The notes beneath the pieces are model-generated. The model had not been told where the DNA came from, searched no databases, and worked only from the letters and a program-made list of their open reading frames with translations. From contig JAFPWG010000003.1 in NCBI GenBank assembly GCA_017395045.1, positions 1 to 56,217 of the forward strand: a stretch of 56,217 nucleotides of DNA, in the 5' to 3' direction. Below are positions 25,949-35,160 of the stretch, in pieces; within the stretch, counting starts at the first letter, position 1, and every line of letters starts with the position of its first letter. The translations under genes were made by a program, and so were the position numbers. This DNA comes from Bacteroidales bacterium (GTDB lineage Bacteria; Bacteroidota; Bacteroidia; Bacteroidales; UBA932).

Positions 25949-26950
25949 TTATTTTTCATTATTTTTCCACTCGAACGAATAGAGGATGGATTCCACCTGC
26001 CGGAGGTACTGCCGCTTGTCGTATTTGGGCGCATAAACGAAGGCCTCCAGGACGATGATGTCCTTCCCGTCGGGGCTGTAGAAGGAGTGGGAAACGAAGG
26101 GACCGCCCATGAAATCGCCCTGGACCTCCCAGAAGCCGCGGGTCTCCATGAAATCGAGGCCGTGGTACTTGAGGGAACGGGTTTCGGGCTGGACGGCCGT
26201 GGACGTGGTCATGAACGTACCGTCGAACATGCCGGGCACGTTGGCCTGCATGATCTCGTTGCGCTTGGCGATGATGTTCTCCACGTCGAAGGGAGCCTCG
26301 TCCGGCACCGGATAGCGGTACACGAGGACCGTCTGGTTGGTGTACTGCTTCTCGTCGGCGATCCACACGAAATCGTCCGTGGCCTTGCGCAGCTTGTATC
26401 CCGACGGGAAATGCAGGATGCCGCCGGTAAGTTTCTCCACCGGATCGCGCAGGGTGAGCTCTTCGTACAGGATGGAATTCGCGATGATGCGGTCACGCTC
26501 GGCCTGCTCGAAGAACTCGGGCAGCTGCTCCTTCGCCTCGGCCAGGACGGCCAGGGCACCCTCTTCGGTGAACGCGTTGATCTGCGCCAGGCTCTGCGGG
26601 CGGGCCCACTGGTCCCGCTTGTACAGCATCGCCTCCTTCTGGTTTTGCGGGTTAATGTTCAGGATCAAGATGTTACGATGCATCTTGAACATGTTGTTGA
26701 AGCTTCCCGGAGGCACGTTCGCCAAGGTGAAAAGGGGCTCCCGCTGCGCCAGATACGGGCAGTCCACGGCCAGGATCTCGCGAAGCTCCGTGCCGATGTT
26801 CCCTTCCCAGTTGTCCTTGTCGATGACGACCACGATTTCGCCGGCCTTGCCGCTCACGTTCGGGAGCAGCGCACCGCGTTCCTTGTGCTTGCAGCCCACC
26901 AGGGCCAGGGCCATCGCCAGGATGGCGGTTGTCTTCAGAATCGTTCTCAT
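25949..26950 (-). CDS. DUF4837 family lipoprotein
   Basis: A 333-aa predicted lipoprotein: MRTILKTTAILAMALALVGC with Cys20. The mature start LPNVSGKAGEIVVVIDKDNW, then LANVPPGSFNNMFKMHRNIL and the late GLDFMETRGFWEVQGDFMGG, fit the DUF4837 family of Bacteroidota, whose function is unknown to me. Start chosen at the lipoprotein signal; the frame is open upstream but that stretch belongs to rseP on the same strand. It follows rseP by 11 bp and closes the M23-dxr-rseP-DUF4837 operon. The location suggests an envelope role, not more. Confidence 0.85.
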   Translation of the reverse strand: MRTILKTTAILAMALALVGCKHKERGALLPNVSGKAGEIVVVIDKDNWEGNIGTELREILAVDCPYLAQREPLFTLANVPPGSFNNMFKMHRNILILNINPQNQKEAMLYKRDQWARPQSLAQINAFTEEGALAVLAEAKEQLPEFFEQAERDRIIANSILYEELTLRDPVEKLTGGILHFPSGYKLRKATDDFVWIADEKQYTNQTVLVYRYPVPDEAPFDVENIIAKRNEIMQANVPGMFDGTFMTTSTAVQPETRSLKYHGLDFMETRGFWEVQGDFMGGPFVSHSFYSPDGKDIIVLEAFVYAPKYDKRQYLRQVESILYSFEWKNNEK

Positions 26951-26961
26951 ATCCTTGTCAT

Positions 26962-28290
26962 TTATCTGATCAATCTTCCGATGTCGTTCCCGAACGCCAG
27001 CACCATGAGCAGCACCAGCAGGACCATCCCCACCATCTGGGCGGCGAGGATGAACTTGTCGCTGGGTTTCCGGCGCGTGATCATCTCGTACAGGCAGATG
27101 ACGATGTGCCCGCCGTCCAGGGCCGGAATAGGCAGGAGGTTCATCACGCCCAGCATGATGGACAGGAGCGCCAGCAGCCGCACGAACACGTACCAGTCCC
27201 ACTCGGACGGGAATACCTGCCCGATGGCGATGAAACTGCCCACGGACTTGTAGGCCTCCGTGCGCGGCGTCGCGACGAGACGGAGGTCCTGGAGATAGCC
27301 GCCGATCGTGGAGAACGTGAGCTTCACGCCGGCCGGAAGGGCCTGGAGGAAACTGTACTCCCGGCGTTCATAGCCCGGGAAAACCGTATAGACGCCCACC
27401 CGGCCCGTCGTGTCCACCTGCAGGGCCACCTGCAGGGTATCCCCGCCCCGGGCGACCGCCACCGGCACTTCCCCGCCGGCGAATTCCGCCAGCAGCGGAC
27501 GCGCCTCCTGCAGGTACGTGACCGGGTTTCCGTCCACGGCGAGGAAGGTATCCCCGTGGTGCAGCAGGCCGGTATTGGGTCCTATGACCGTGTCCACGAC
27601 GAAGGGAACGGCCAGGTCGAACATCCCGGGGGTGTTCAGCACCTCTCCGATCCGGGCCTGGTCGATCCAGATGTCCACGGTATCGGCTCCGCGGAGGACC
27701 GTCGCCCGGCGGACGTCCCGTCGCGCCAGGTCGATCTGCAGGGAGGTGAAGTCCTCCGGGACGTAGTCGTCGAACCGGAGGATCCGGTCGCCGGTACGAA
27801 ACCCGAGATCATAGGCCAACTCGTTGACATAGACCGCATTACCCTCATTCTTGATATAGGTGTCGCCCCAGATGTCCAGAATGGCCACATAGGCGAGGAT
27901 GGCGAAGATGAAGTTATACAGCACGCCGCCCGCCATCACCAGCAGCCGCTGCCAGGCGGGGTGGGTCCGGAACTCCCACGCCTGGGGTTCCTGCTTCATG
28001 GATTCGGTGTCCAGGGACTCGTCGATCATCCCGGCGATCTTGCAGTAGCCGCCGAGAGGCAGCCAGCCGATGCCGTATTCCGTCTCCCACTGCGCCGCTT
28101 TCGGGAACAGTTTCGTGAACCAGCCCGACTTCGTGGAGAAAAGTTTCGTCCCGCCCACGTCGAAGAACAGGAAGAACTTGTCCACCCGGATATGGAACAG
28201 TTTCGCGAACGTAAAGTGCCCGAGCTCATGGATCAGGATGAGCACGGACAACGCCAGGATGACCTGGAGGGTTTTGACGAGAACTACCAT
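26962..28290 (-). CDS. rseP: RIP zinc metalloprotease RseP (site-2 protease)
   Basis: Inner-membrane intramembrane protease that cleaves anti-sigma factors or remnant signal peptides. 442 aa. The first helix carries the zinc site LILIHELGHFTFAKLF (His21, Glu22, His25). Tandem PDZ-like regions lie around 120-290 in the periplasm. The third zinc ligand is in MNLLPIPALDGGHIVICLYE near residue 390, and a last hydrophobic helix ends the protein. It overlaps the dxr 3' end by 7 bp. Its client cannot be seen here; no anti-sigma gene is nearby. Confidence 0.93.
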   Translation of the reverse strand: MVVLVKTLQVILALSVLILIHELGHFTFAKLFHIRVDKFFLFFDVGGTKLFSTKSGWFTKLFPKAAQWETEYGIGWLPLGGYCKIAGMIDESLDTESMKQEPQAWEFRTHPAWQRLLVMAGGVLYNFIFAILAYVAILDIWGDTYIKNEGNAVYVNELAYDLGFRTGDRILRFDDYVPEDFTSLQIDLARRDVRRATVLRGADTVDIWIDQARIGEVLNTPGMFDLAVPFVVDTVIGPNTGLLHHGDTFLAVDGNPVTYLQEARPLLAEFAGGEVPVAVARGGDTLQVALQVDTTGRVGVYTVFPGYERREYSFLQALPAGVKLTFSTIGGYLQDLRLVATPRTEAYKSVGSFIAIGQVFPSEWDWYVFVRLLALLSIMLGVMNLLPIPALDGGHIVICLYEMITRRKPSDKFILAAQMVGMVLLVLLMVLAFGNDIGRLIR

Positions 28291-29438
28291 ATCAGGCTGC
28301 GGGCATGGGCGTAAGCGGCTTCGTTCGTGGCGAAGATATCGTCCAGGGAAGGTTCCGCTACAAAATCCGTGCTCGCAAGCGTGTCCGCCGCAACGGCGGA
28401 GATGTCATAGAAGCCGATCCGGTCTTCCAGATAGGCGGCGACGGCGGCCTCGTTGGCCGCATTCAGGGCGCAAGGGAGGTTTCCGCCCCGGGCGATGGCG
28501 TCGAACGAGAGCTGCAGGCACGGGAACTTTTCCCGGTCCGGCTCGTAGAAAGAAAGCCCGCCCAACGCGCTGAAATCCAGCTTCTTGTTGTTCAAGGAAA
28601 GACGTTCCGGAAAAGCCAGGGCCAGCGAGATGGGCTCCCGCATGTCCGGGCAGCCGAGCTGGGCGATGACGGCCCCGTCGACGAATTCCACCATGGAATG
28701 GATGACCGATTCGGGATGGACCACCACGTGGATGCGCCCCGGCTCCACGTCGAAGAGCCATTTGGCCTCGATCACCTCGAAGCCCTTGTTCATCATCGTC
28801 GCCGAATCGATCGTGATTTTGGCGCCCATGCTCCAGTTGGGATGCCGGAGGGCGTCGTCCTTCCCGGCCGCGGCGATCCGCTCCCGCGTCCAGGTGCGGA
28901 ACGGGCCGCCGGACGCGGTCAGGTGGATCCTTTCCACCGGATTGCCGCAGGCGGCCTGCAGGCACTGGAAGATGGCCGAATGCTCGGAATCCACCGGCAG
29001 GATGGGAGCCCGGTGCCTGCGGGATTCGCCCATCACCACGAAACCGGCCGCGACCAGGGTTTCCTTGTTCGCGAGGGCGATGGTCTTCCCGGCCCGGATG
29101 GCGGCGAGGGTGGGCCGGAGCCCGCTGAAGCCCACCATCGAGGCGACGACGATGTCCACGTCGTCCGCAGCCACGAGTCCGCAGGCCGCGTCGATGCCCG
29201 CATGGACCGCGGTTCCGGTCCCCTCCAGGGCGGATTTCAACGCCCCGTATCTGGACTCATTGCAGATGACCGCGTGCGGGACGCCGAACTCCCGGGCCTG
29301 TTCCGCCAGCAGGACGGCGTTGCTCCCGGCGGTGACGACCTTCACCTCGAAACGGTCCGGATGCTGCCGGACCACGTCCAGCGTCTGCGTGCCGATCGAC
29401 CCCGTCGATCCCAGGATGGCGATTCTTCTCTTTTCCAT
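28284..29438 (-). CDS. dxr: 1-deoxy-D-xylulose 5-phosphate reductoisomerase
   Basis: Second enzyme of the MEP isoprenoid pathway, making 2-C-methylerythritol 4-phosphate with NADPH. 384 aa. The N-terminal Rossmann motif RRIAILGSTGSIGTQTLDVV, the metal/substrate region PVDSEHSAIFQCLQ, LTASGGPFR and HPNWSMGAKITIDSATMMNK are all intact. It lies one base after the M23-like gene and overlaps rseP by 7 bp. Its product feeds undecaprenyl synthesis by UppS (43226), another gene in this window. Confidence 0.95.
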   Translation of the reverse strand: MEKRRIAILGSTGSIGTQTLDVVRQHPDRFEVKVVTAGSNAVLLAEQAREFGVPHAVICNESRYGALKSALEGTGTAVHAGIDAACGLVAADDVDIVVASMVGFSGLRPTLAAIRAGKTIALANKETLVAAGFVVMGESRRHRAPILPVDSEHSAIFQCLQAACGNPVERIHLTASGGPFRTWTRERIAAAGKDDALRHPNWSMGAKITIDSATMMNKGFEVIEAKWLFDVEPGRIHVVVHPESVIHSMVEFVDGAVIAQLGCPDMREPISLALAFPERLSLNNKKLDFSALGGLSFYEPDREKFPCLQLSFDAIARGGNLPCALNAANEAAVAAYLEDRIGFYDISAVAADTLASTDFVAEPSLDDIFATNEAAYAHARSLIW

Positions 29439-30281
29439 CTAGAAACTGATGTATGCGGCCGGGTCCACGGCCTGTCCTTCATACCAGAGTTCGAAGCGGA
29501 GATGGTCGCCCTTCGTAAGCGACCCGGTGCTGCCCGTCAGGGCCACCGGCGTGCCCGCCTTCACCGTGTCACCGGTCTTCTTGAGCAGTTTTTCATTGTG
29601 CTTGTATACCGACAGGATGTCGCCCTTGTGCTGGATGGCGAGCGTATAGCCGTCGGCCTCGTCCCAGCCCGAAAAGACGACCGTCCCGTCCAGGACGGAC
29701 ATCACCGCGGTGCCCGAAGGCGCCGTAACATCGACATAGGGATGCAGGGCAGGGTCGAATCCCTGGGAGACCACGCCCTTGAGGGGCGTATAGAAGGCCA
29801 GGGCCTCGATGGACAGGTTGCGCCGCTGGCCGGTCACCTCGAACCGTTCCGATTCGGCCATACGCGCCCGCAGGAGGGAATCCCGGGTAGCCAGATACGC
29901 CGCATCCACCTCCTCCCGGGAAGCCTGCCGGAGGTTGATGAGGCTGTCCAGCATGAGTGGCTCCTCCCCCGCAACCGCCCTTTTCAGGTTTTCCGTGTAC
30001 AGTTCCCACTGGAGGATCCGGGTTTCCAGCGAATCGATGCGCATCGCGTTCTGGACCGCCTGGCGGCGGGCCCGCGCGTCGGGATAGCCGGGGATGAAGG
30101 TACGGATGGGAGTGAGCGCAATGAGAAGGTATAGCAGCACCAGCAGCAGGACGATGGCCGAGACCGCCGCGGTGATGAACGAAGTCCGCGTAAAAGTCAG
30201 GGACCGGAGCCGCTCGTGGGAGACGGCGTCCGTGAGGGCCAGCCTGTATCTGCGCGTCTTCTTTTTATTGTCAATCGCCAT
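29439..30281 (-). CDS. Membrane-anchored M23-like (LytM) protein, probably inactive
   Basis: A 280-aa inner-membrane protein: basic cytosolic start, one membrane helix (about 35-58, SFITAAVSAIVLLLVLLYLL), a helical stalk and a C-terminal M23/LytM fold from about 165. The first zinc motif is retained as LHPYVDVTAP (His and Asp), but the usual HLHFE motif reads HLRFELWYEG, so a zinc-ligand His is replaced by Arg. Such LytM domains often regulate other murein hydrolases (as EnvC does); that role here is inference. It heads the dxr-rseP-DUF4837 operon and is divergent from the ruvX operon, whose last gene encodes an intact M23 peptidase. Confidence 0.85.
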   Translation of the reverse strand: MAIDNKKKTRRYRLALTDAVSHERLRSLTFTRTSFITAAVSAIVLLLVLLYLLIALTPIRTFIPGYPDARARRQAVQNAMRIDSLETRILQWELYTENLKRAVAGEEPLMLDSLINLRQASREEVDAAYLATRDSLLRARMAESERFEVTGQRRNLSIEALAFYTPLKGVVSQGFDPALHPYVDVTAPSGTAVMSVLDGTVVFSGWDEADGYTLAIQHKGDILSVYKHNEKLLKKTGDTVKAGTPVALTGSTGSLTKGDHLRFELWYEGQAVDPAAYISF

Positions 30282-30298
30282 AAAAATGTTATATTTGC
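30267..30298 (+). promoter_or_regulatory. Promoter of the ruvX operon
   Basis: ATTG (30267-30270), 19-bp spacer, TATATTTGC (30290-30298). The -7 box ends 4 bases before the ATG at 30303. It overlaps the 5' end of the divergent M23-like gene. Confidence 0.65.
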
Positions 30299-30302
30299 AT
30301 CT

Positions 30303-30788
30303 ATGGACAGACTAGTCGGGATCGATTACGGACGCAGACGCACCGGCCTTGCCGTGAGCGACCCGCTCCGCATCTTCGCCTCTGCCCTGGATACGGTGGA
30401 TACTGCAAAGTTAATAGATTATCTCAAAACTTACGCCGAAAAAGAGACAATCGAACGCTTCGTGGTGGGATATCCGGTGAACCTGGACGGAACCCCCGCC
30501 GAGGCGCAGGTCCACGTGGACACCTTCCTGAAAACCCTTCGGAAAGCCTTCCCGGACATCCCCGTTTCCCTGGAGGACGAACGGTTCACCTCCGTCCTGG
30601 CGCATCAGGTGATGATCGACGGCGGGATGAAGGCGTCCGACAGGCGCGACAAGAAGTCCGTGGACCGCATCAGCGCGGCAATCATCCTGCAAGGGCACAT
30701 GGACCGCACCTCGGGCGCGACTTTTGCAGTGAATCCGGATTCCGTGCCGGAGAGCCGGTCCCGCAACAAGACCAGAAAGAAAAGATGA
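30303..30788 (+). CDS. ruvX: Holliday junction resolvase-like protein RuvX/YqgF
   Basis: RNase H-fold protein, 161 aa; family members act in pre-16S rRNA 5' maturation and were also proposed as Holliday junction resolvases. The start MDRLVGIDYGRRRTGLAVSD is fixed by the catalytic GIDYG motif, which always sits within the first ten residues. FVVGYPVNLDG and VSLEDERFTSVLA supply further family motifs, and the end is Arg/Lys rich. There is almost no leader between the promoter and the ATG. It overlaps def by 4 bp. Confidence 0.93.
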   Translation: MDRLVGIDYGRRRTGLAVSDPLRIFASALDTVDTAKLIDYLKTYAEKETIERFVVGYPVNLDGTPAEAQVHVDTFLKTLRKAFPDIPVSLEDERFTSVLAHQVMIDGGMKASDRRDKKSVDRISAAIILQGHMDRTSGATFAVNPDSVPESRSRNKTRKKR

Positions 30789-31339
30789 TACAACCCATCT
30801 ACCTGTACGGTTCGGAGGTCCTTCGCAAGAAGGCCGCCGAAGCCGACCTCTCCCGGAAAGAGGAGATCACCACCCTCGTCCGGGACCTCAAGGACACCCT
30901 CGAACGCGCCGACGGGTGCGGCCTCGCCGCCCCGCAGATCGGCGTGAGCCTCCGCGTAGTCATCGTGGACGGCGACGTCGTCTCCGACGTGTACGATTAC
31001 CTGAAAGGGTTCAAGCGCGTGATCATCAACCCGGAAATCCTGGAGGAGAGCGAGGAGAAGAACACGTATTCCGAAGGCTGCCTGAGCATCCCGAACCTGT
31101 ACTGCGACGTGGTGCGTCCCGCGAAGATCACGCTCCGTTACTGGAACGAGAACTTCGAGGAAGTCACCGAAACCCTGGACAAGTTCGCCGCCCGGATGGT
31201 CCAGCACGAGCTTTCCCACCTGGACGGGAACCTGTTCACGGACAACGTCCCGCCCATCCGGAAGAAGATGATCGCCGGGAAGCTTCAGAACATCGCCAAG
31301 GGGAAGGTCCACCCGCACTACAACAGCAAGCTGAAATAA
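30785..31339 (+). CDS. def: Peptide deformylase
   Basis: Fe2+/Zn2+ hydrolase that removes the formyl group from new proteins. 184 aa. The three motifs are present: GCGLAAPQIG (motif 1), EGCLSIP (motif 2, metal Cys) and QHELSHLDG (motif 3, HExxH; the common Asp after HE-x is Ser here, which does not touch the metal site). The start overlaps ruvX by 4 bp. The gap to the mutase gene is 18 bp. Confidence 0.95.
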   Translation: MIQPIYLYGSEVLRKKAAEADLSRKEEITTLVRDLKDTLERADGCGLAAPQIGVSLRVVIVDGDVVSDVYDYLKGFKRVIINPEILEESEEKNTYSEGCLSIPNLYCDVVRPAKITLRYWNENFEEVTETLDKFAARMVQHELSHLDGNLFTDNVPPIRKKMIAGKLQNIAKGKVHPHYNSKLK

Positions 31340-31357
31340 CACTAAAACATCTATACC

Positions 31358-32722
31358 ATGGGAGCTTTTCACGCTTATGACATCCGCGGCATCTACGGCA
31401 AGGACTGGGACCGCGAAACCGCTTACAAGGTCGGCTATTTCATCCCCCGGCTCTTGAACGCCGACAAGGTCCTGGTGGGCCGCGACTGCCGGGTTTCCTC
31501 CCCGGAAATCCACGACGCCGTAGTCAAGGGCATCAACGATGCAGGTGCAGACGTGTATGACATCGGCCTGAGTTCCACCCCCATGGTGTACTTCGGTACG
31601 GCCAATTACGGCTTCAACGCCTCCATCCAGATCACGGCCTCGCACAACGCCGCCCCCTACAACGGCATGAAGGTGTCCACGACCGACGCCCAGGCCATCG
31701 GCTACGACGCCGGCCTGTGCAAGATCAAGACGTGGATCGACGAAGGCGTTCCCACTCCCGTGGCCGAAGTCCGCGGAAAGGTGTACACGAAGGAGATCCT
31801 GGACGACTATCTCGCGTACATGCGCAAGTTCAAGAAGGACCTCTCCGGCATCACCATCGCCATGGACCTCTCCAACGGCATGTCCAACCTCTTCGCGAAG
31901 GAAATCTTCGGGACGGGCGACAACATCCACTACCTGTTCGACACCATGGACGGCCGTTTCCCGAACCACGAGCCCAATCCCCTCATCGAAGCCAACGTCC
32001 TGCCCCTGGAGAACCTGGTCCGCGAGGTCAAGGCCGACGCCGGTGTGATCTACGACGGCGATGCCGACCGGGTCGTGTTCGTGGACGAGAAGGGCGGATT
32101 CATCTCTCCGGACCTTCTCATCGCCCTGATGGGCCGTTATTACGTGAACGAACGGGGCCTCAAGGGCATCGTCCTGCAGGACATCCGCTCCTCCAAGGCC
32201 GTGGGCGAGTATCTCGCACCCATGGGCTGCGAGATGTACACCTGGAAAGTGGGCCGTGCCTTCGCGGCCGCGAAACTCCGCGAAATCAATGGTGTCTGGG
32301 GCGGTGAACTCGCCGGCCATTTCTACTTCCGCGACTTCTTCTACAGCGACAGCGGCCTCCTGGCCTCGATGATCGTCCTGGGCATCGTCGCCGACCTCAA
32401 GAAGGAAGGCCGGACCCTGAGCCAGGCCATCGCCGAAATCGTCCGGTACAAGAATTCCGGCGAGATCAACTACCGCGTAGAGGACAAGAAGGGCGCGATG
32501 GACGCCGTCAAGGAGCACTTCATGGCCAAGGAGAAGGCGACCGCCTTCATGGACTTCGACGGTTACCGCATCGAGTTCCCCGACTGGTGGCTGAACATCC
32601 GTCCGTCCAACACCGAGCCCTACCTCCGCTTCCTGTGCGAAGCGACATCCGACGAATTGCTGGAGCAGAAGGTCGCCGAAGTGGACGAGCTTCTCAAGAC
32701 CCGCTTCGGCGCAACCCGTTAA
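31358..32722 (+). CDS. Phosphomannomutase/phosphoglucomutase
   Basis: Alpha-D-phosphohexomutase superfamily enzyme interconverting hexose 1- and 6-phosphates for glycan precursor supply. 454 aa. Phosphoserine loop ITASHNAAPYNGMK with Ser95, metal loop YDGDADRVVF near 230, sugar loop GGELAGHFYF near 310, and phosphate loop RPSNTEPYLR near the C-terminus. All four active-site loops are intact. Whether it prefers mannose or glucose cannot be decided from the sequence (ManB/AlgC type). Same operon as def and the M23-LysM gene, which follows after 4 bp. Confidence 0.92.
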   Translation: MGAFHAYDIRGIYGKDWDRETAYKVGYFIPRLLNADKVLVGRDCRVSSPEIHDAVVKGINDAGADVYDIGLSSTPMVYFGTANYGFNASIQITASHNAAPYNGMKVSTTDAQAIGYDAGLCKIKTWIDEGVPTPVAEVRGKVYTKEILDDYLAYMRKFKKDLSGITIAMDLSNGMSNLFAKEIFGTGDNIHYLFDTMDGRFPNHEPNPLIEANVLPLENLVREVKADAGVIYDGDADRVVFVDEKGGFISPDLLIALMGRYYVNERGLKGIVLQDIRSSKAVGEYLAPMGCEMYTWKVGRAFAAAKLREINGVWGGELAGHFYFRDFFYSDSGLLASMIVLGIVADLKKEGRTLSQAIAEIVRYKNSGEINYRVEDKKGAMDAVKEHFMAKEKATAFMDFDGYRIEFPDWWLNIRPSNTEPYLRFLCEATSDELLEQKVAEVDELLKTRFGATR

Positions 32723-32726
32723 TAGA

Positions 32727-33764
32727 ATGAAACTGAAGACGATACTGACAACCTGCCTCTTCCTTTCTGCGGCCTTTGCGCTGCGGGCCCAAGACAATGC
32801 GACCGATTCCCTCCGGCACAGTTTCGGGAGAATGAGCGTCGCTTCCTCCCGGAGCACGTCCACGCCCTATGCCGACACCCTGGACACGGATAATCCCGGC
32901 GTCAAGGTGGTCCTGTTCAACAACGGCACCTTCCGGTACATCAAGGACCCGAAGGCCGTCGCCGACAGCAAGGTGTTCACCGAACACTGGGACACCCGCA
33001 GCGTGAACCCCTACCACGACGAGAAGCCCCTTCCGGACCATTTCTCCCTGTGGATCGTGGACACGCTGGATTCCTACTGCTGCCCCAACAAGACCACGCC
33101 TTCGTCCAAATTCGGCTTCCGGCACGGCCGCCGGCACCAGGGAATCGACCTCCCCTATCCCACCGGCACCCCGGTGTACGCCGCCTTTGACGGCAAAGTC
33201 CGCGTGTCGGACTATGTGGGCGGTTACGGCAACCTTGTCATTATCCGTCATGCCAACGGGCTCGAAACCTATTACGGACACCTGTCCCGCCGCGACGTGG
33301 AGCCGGGCGACTGGGTGAACGCCGGCGACGTGATCGGCCTGGGCGGCTCCACCGGCCGCTCCTCCGGTCCGCACCTGCACTTTGAAACCCGTTACAAAGG
33401 CTACGCCTTCGATCCCACCTGGCTCATCGACTTCGAAACCGGCACGCTGCGGCACCGCCTCCTGCGTTTCCGCAGCTGGTACTTCAATCCGAACAGCCGC
33501 TACGTCCAGACCATGGACGACGAGGATGAGATCTACCGTTCCGACGAAGAGGAACGCCTCCTCGCCGAAGAGCAGGCCAAGAAGGAAGCGGCCGCCCGCG
33601 CCGCCGCCGAACGCGCCGCCAAGAAATACTACACCGTCCGTTCCGGCGACACCCTGGGCAAGATCGCCCGCAAGAACGGAACCACCGTCCGCGCCCTCTG
33701 CCGCCTGAACGGCATCAAGGAGACCACTACCCTCCAGATCGGACGTAGGTTACGGGTCAGATAA
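32727..33764 (+). CDS. M23 peptidase with C-terminal LysM domain
   Basis: Secreted murein endopeptidase, 345 aa. Signal peptide MKLKTILTTCLFLSAAFALRA. The M23 domain (about 130-245) has both zinc motifs: RRHQGIDLPYPTGTPV (His, Asp) and GPHLHFETRYKG, with YYGHL between, so it should be active. A helical, Glu/Ala-rich segment (about 265-295) leads to one LysM domain (YYTVRSGDTLGKIARKNG) at the end. This is the active counterpart of the degenerate M23 protein encoded divergently at 29439. It ends the ruvX operon before a strong terminator. Confidence 0.92.
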   Translation: MKLKTILTTCLFLSAAFALRAQDNATDSLRHSFGRMSVASSRSTSTPYADTLDTDNPGVKVVLFNNGTFRYIKDPKAVADSKVFTEHWDTRSVNPYHDEKPLPDHFSLWIVDTLDSYCCPNKTTPSSKFGFRHGRRHQGIDLPYPTGTPVYAAFDGKVRVSDYVGGYGNLVIIRHANGLETYYGHLSRRDVEPGDWVNAGDVIGLGGSTGRSSGPHLHFETRYKGYAFDPTWLIDFETGTLRHRLLRFRSWYFNPNSRYVQTMDDEDEIYRSDEEERLLAEEQAKKEAAARAAAERAAKKYYTVRSGDTLGKIARKNGTTVRALCRLNGIKETTTLQIGRRLRVR

Positions 33765-33770
33765 AAGAAG

Positions 33771-33800
33771 GGGCCGGCTTGGAGCCGGCCCTTGTTTTTT
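33771..33800. terminator. Bidirectional terminator between convergent operons
   Basis: GGGCCGGCT (33771-33779) pairs with AGCCGGCCC (33783-33791), followed by TTGTTTTTT on the plus strand. The minus strand has a T-rich tract beyond the other arm, so both operons may use it. Confidence 0.88.
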
Positions 33801-33814
33801 CAGCTTGCCTCTGG

Positions 33815-35128
33815 CTAGAAGTTGAACCTCACCATCTGCTCGATGCGGTGGTTCATGACCCAGTGGCCGGTCTCGAAGAGGCCGCCCTGGTTGAAGTAAC
33901 CTTCGCCGAACCAGCCGGCGGTGCAGTTGTACTCGAGGGAGAACGTGAGCTTACCCAGGTTATACGCAATGGTGGGCGTGGCGCGGAAAGCCTTCTGGAT
34001 CCGCGCATCGGCCGCCGTGTTCAGCCAGATGGTCGCAGCGGAGGAATCGTAGCCGAACAGCTTCCGGGTCGTGCCCAGCCGCTGCATGTAGCCGGCCATT
34101 CCCAGCACCTGGAATTTCTTTCCATACTGGAAGGAGATGAAAGAAGCCCAATCCTGCATCGGCGTATAGGTGAGTCTCATCTTGTTCCAGTCGAAGGTGG
34201 GTCCGTAGCCGGAAAGGAGGTTCATGTGCTCGCCCGACTGCGCCAGGATGGTTTTGGCCTTGACCTGGAACTTGCCGGCGGTAAACTGCAGATACAGGAA
34301 GGGAGAAACCGCAAAGAGACGGGTAAATATCTGTTCCGTCTCCGAGGGATCGTATTCCAGTATCTTTTCCCCGTCCCTGATGGAGGCCTCCACGATGACA
34401 GGAGCATTCCAGCGAGGCATGATGGAGAAGAAGTCCACGCCGGCCTTGCCCAGGAACCCGCCGCTCTGGAAGGCGACGCCCAGGTAAACCTCCGGAATCA
34501 TCCCGTATTTGTTGAATGCCCCGCTCTTGACCGTATTCGCACCGTCCGGACCGACAGGGAGGAACTGCATCGGATAAAGGATGCCGCCCGTCCAGGTGAA
34601 CTTGCCGGTGGTCAGATGGGCAATGACCTGAGGACTGCGGTTGAACGGATTGAAGGGGGCGCCGGTCTCCAGGTTGGTCATATGCGGCATGTCCGCGGCC
34701 ATCGGATGCCAGGTCTGCCCCACATTCACCAGGAGGTTGCCCCGCGTGATGCCCACATACGCCTGACGCATGCGGAACGTGGCCACGGAGCCGTTCATGC
34801 TGTAGAAGTCGGCTTCGATCGTACCGTTGACCTTCGTCTTCCCGATCTGGTAACCGGTGATATTCAGGCCCAGGCGGGTGGTCAGCGACATCATCCGGAA
34901 AGAAGGAACCGCGTTCTGGTCCACTCCGTCCACGACCTTGCTGTCCTTGGGCATGTAGAAATAGAGGTCCTGGGTGCCGGCATTCACCTCGCGGGAATCG
35001 AACACCATGTAGTTGCGGATGAAACCGTAAAACTTCAGCTTGGACGGTGTTTCTTCCTGCGCGGAGCATACTACACCCGCGCCGAAGGCGAAAAGGGCGG
35101 CCAGCAAGGACAGAAGGATCTTATTCAT
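33815..35128 (-). CDS. Outer-membrane porin (DcaP-like)
   Basis: A 437-aa beta-barrel protein. Signal peptide MNKILLSLLAALFAFGAGVVCSA, mature start QEETPSKLKFYGFIRNYMVF, which resembles the start of DcaP-type porins for carboxylates and other anions. Many amphipathic strands follow and the C-terminus is MVRFNF, ending in Phe as for BAM substrates. It is third in the operon DASS transporter - porin - porin, so a role in passage of di- or tricarboxylates is plausible. The specific subfamily is from resemblance only. Confidence 0.75.
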   Translation of the reverse strand: MNKILLSLLAALFAFGAGVVCSAQEETPSKLKFYGFIRNYMVFDSREVNAGTQDLYFYMPKDSKVVDGVDQNAVPSFRMMSLTTRLGLNITGYQIGKTKVNGTIEADFYSMNGSVATFRMRQAYVGITRGNLLVNVGQTWHPMAADMPHMTNLETGAPFNPFNRSPQVIAHLTTGKFTWTGGILYPMQFLPVGPDGANTVKSGAFNKYGMIPEVYLGVAFQSGGFLGKAGVDFFSIMPRWNAPVIVEASIRDGEKILEYDPSETEQIFTRLFAVSPFLYLQFTAGKFQVKAKTILAQSGEHMNLLSGYGPTFDWNKMRLTYTPMQDWASFISFQYGKKFQVLGMAGYMQRLGTTRKLFGYDSSAATIWLNTAADARIQKAFRATPTIAYNLGKLTFSLEYNCTAGWFGEGYFNQGGLFETGHWVMNHRIEQMVRFNF

Positions 35129-35160
35129 ACGGGCGGGTCCGGATGGTTACAGGTTTTCCG

